DNA of 13,579 nucleotides from Ochromonadaceae sp. CCMP2298 (Eukaryota; Sar; Synurophyceae; Ochromonadales; Ochromonadaceae), in contig MU634285.1 in the NCBI GenBank assembly GCA_026770595.1, positions 1-13,579 on the forward strand, in the 5' to 3' direction. The position numbers and the translations under genes were made by a program. Under the pieces are notes generated by a model. That model ran no database searches. It was not told where the DNA came from and worked only from the letters and a program-made list of their open reading frames with translations. Below, piece by piece: positions 1 through 13,579 of this stretch (its first letter is position 1; each line of letters opens with the position of its first letter).

Positions 1-13579
<13,579 letters not shown>

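Overview
The window looks like nuclear DNA of a eukaryotic microbe and holds most of one very large gene on the minus strand, running off both ends. I reconstruct 22 coding exons (about 9.9 kb, roughly 3,300 codons) separated by 21 short GT-AG introns of 86-288 nt. Splice phases agree at every junction; the only break in frame lies inside exon 16, at a long poly-G tract. No convincing gene lies on the plus strand: its long proline-, histidine- or cysteine-rich frames are shadows of repetitive minus-strand exons. I see no RNA gene, mobile element or CRISPR array.

The predicted protein reads as a giant cell-surface receptor of the polycystin-1 / receptor-for-egg-jelly (REJ) type. In order it has: a hydrophobic N-terminal run (possible signal peptide) and a small Cys-rich segment (exon 1); a PSxQ linker and a first C-type lectin-like domain (exon 1); a second C-type lectin-like domain (end of exon 1 to exon 3); a long PSxQ linker (exon 3); a REJ-like extracellular region (exons 3-11); an EGF-like Cys-rich region interrupted by an acidic hexapeptide array and a third PSxQ linker (exons 12-13); a helical and low-complexity juxtamembrane region with a divergent GPS-like Cys motif (exons 14-15); then about nine hydrophobic membrane segments (exons 16, 18, 19, 20, 21) with large Gly-rich or acidic loops, and a C-terminal soluble region that leaves the window (exon 22).

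Organism: dense short introns exclude bacteria. PSxQPSxQ linkers between extracellular modules are, as far as I know, common in stramenopile (heterokont) algae and relatives, so a stramenopile is my best guess; species cannot be told from sequence alone. Coding exons of the membrane half are G-rich on the sense strand (Gly-rich loops, two poly-G tracts of 83 and 98 nt), while introns are C-rich on the sense strand (degenerate CCCTAA-, CCCCTATA- and TTTAACCCCCT-like repeats), so strand skew flips at exon borders.

Points most worth a second look: the CTLD-REJ-EGF-GPS-multipass architecture in a microbe, the GPS-like site lacking the usual histidine, the one-base frame break at the exon 16 poly-G tract, and intronic repeats that appear to reiterate 3' splice-site elements.
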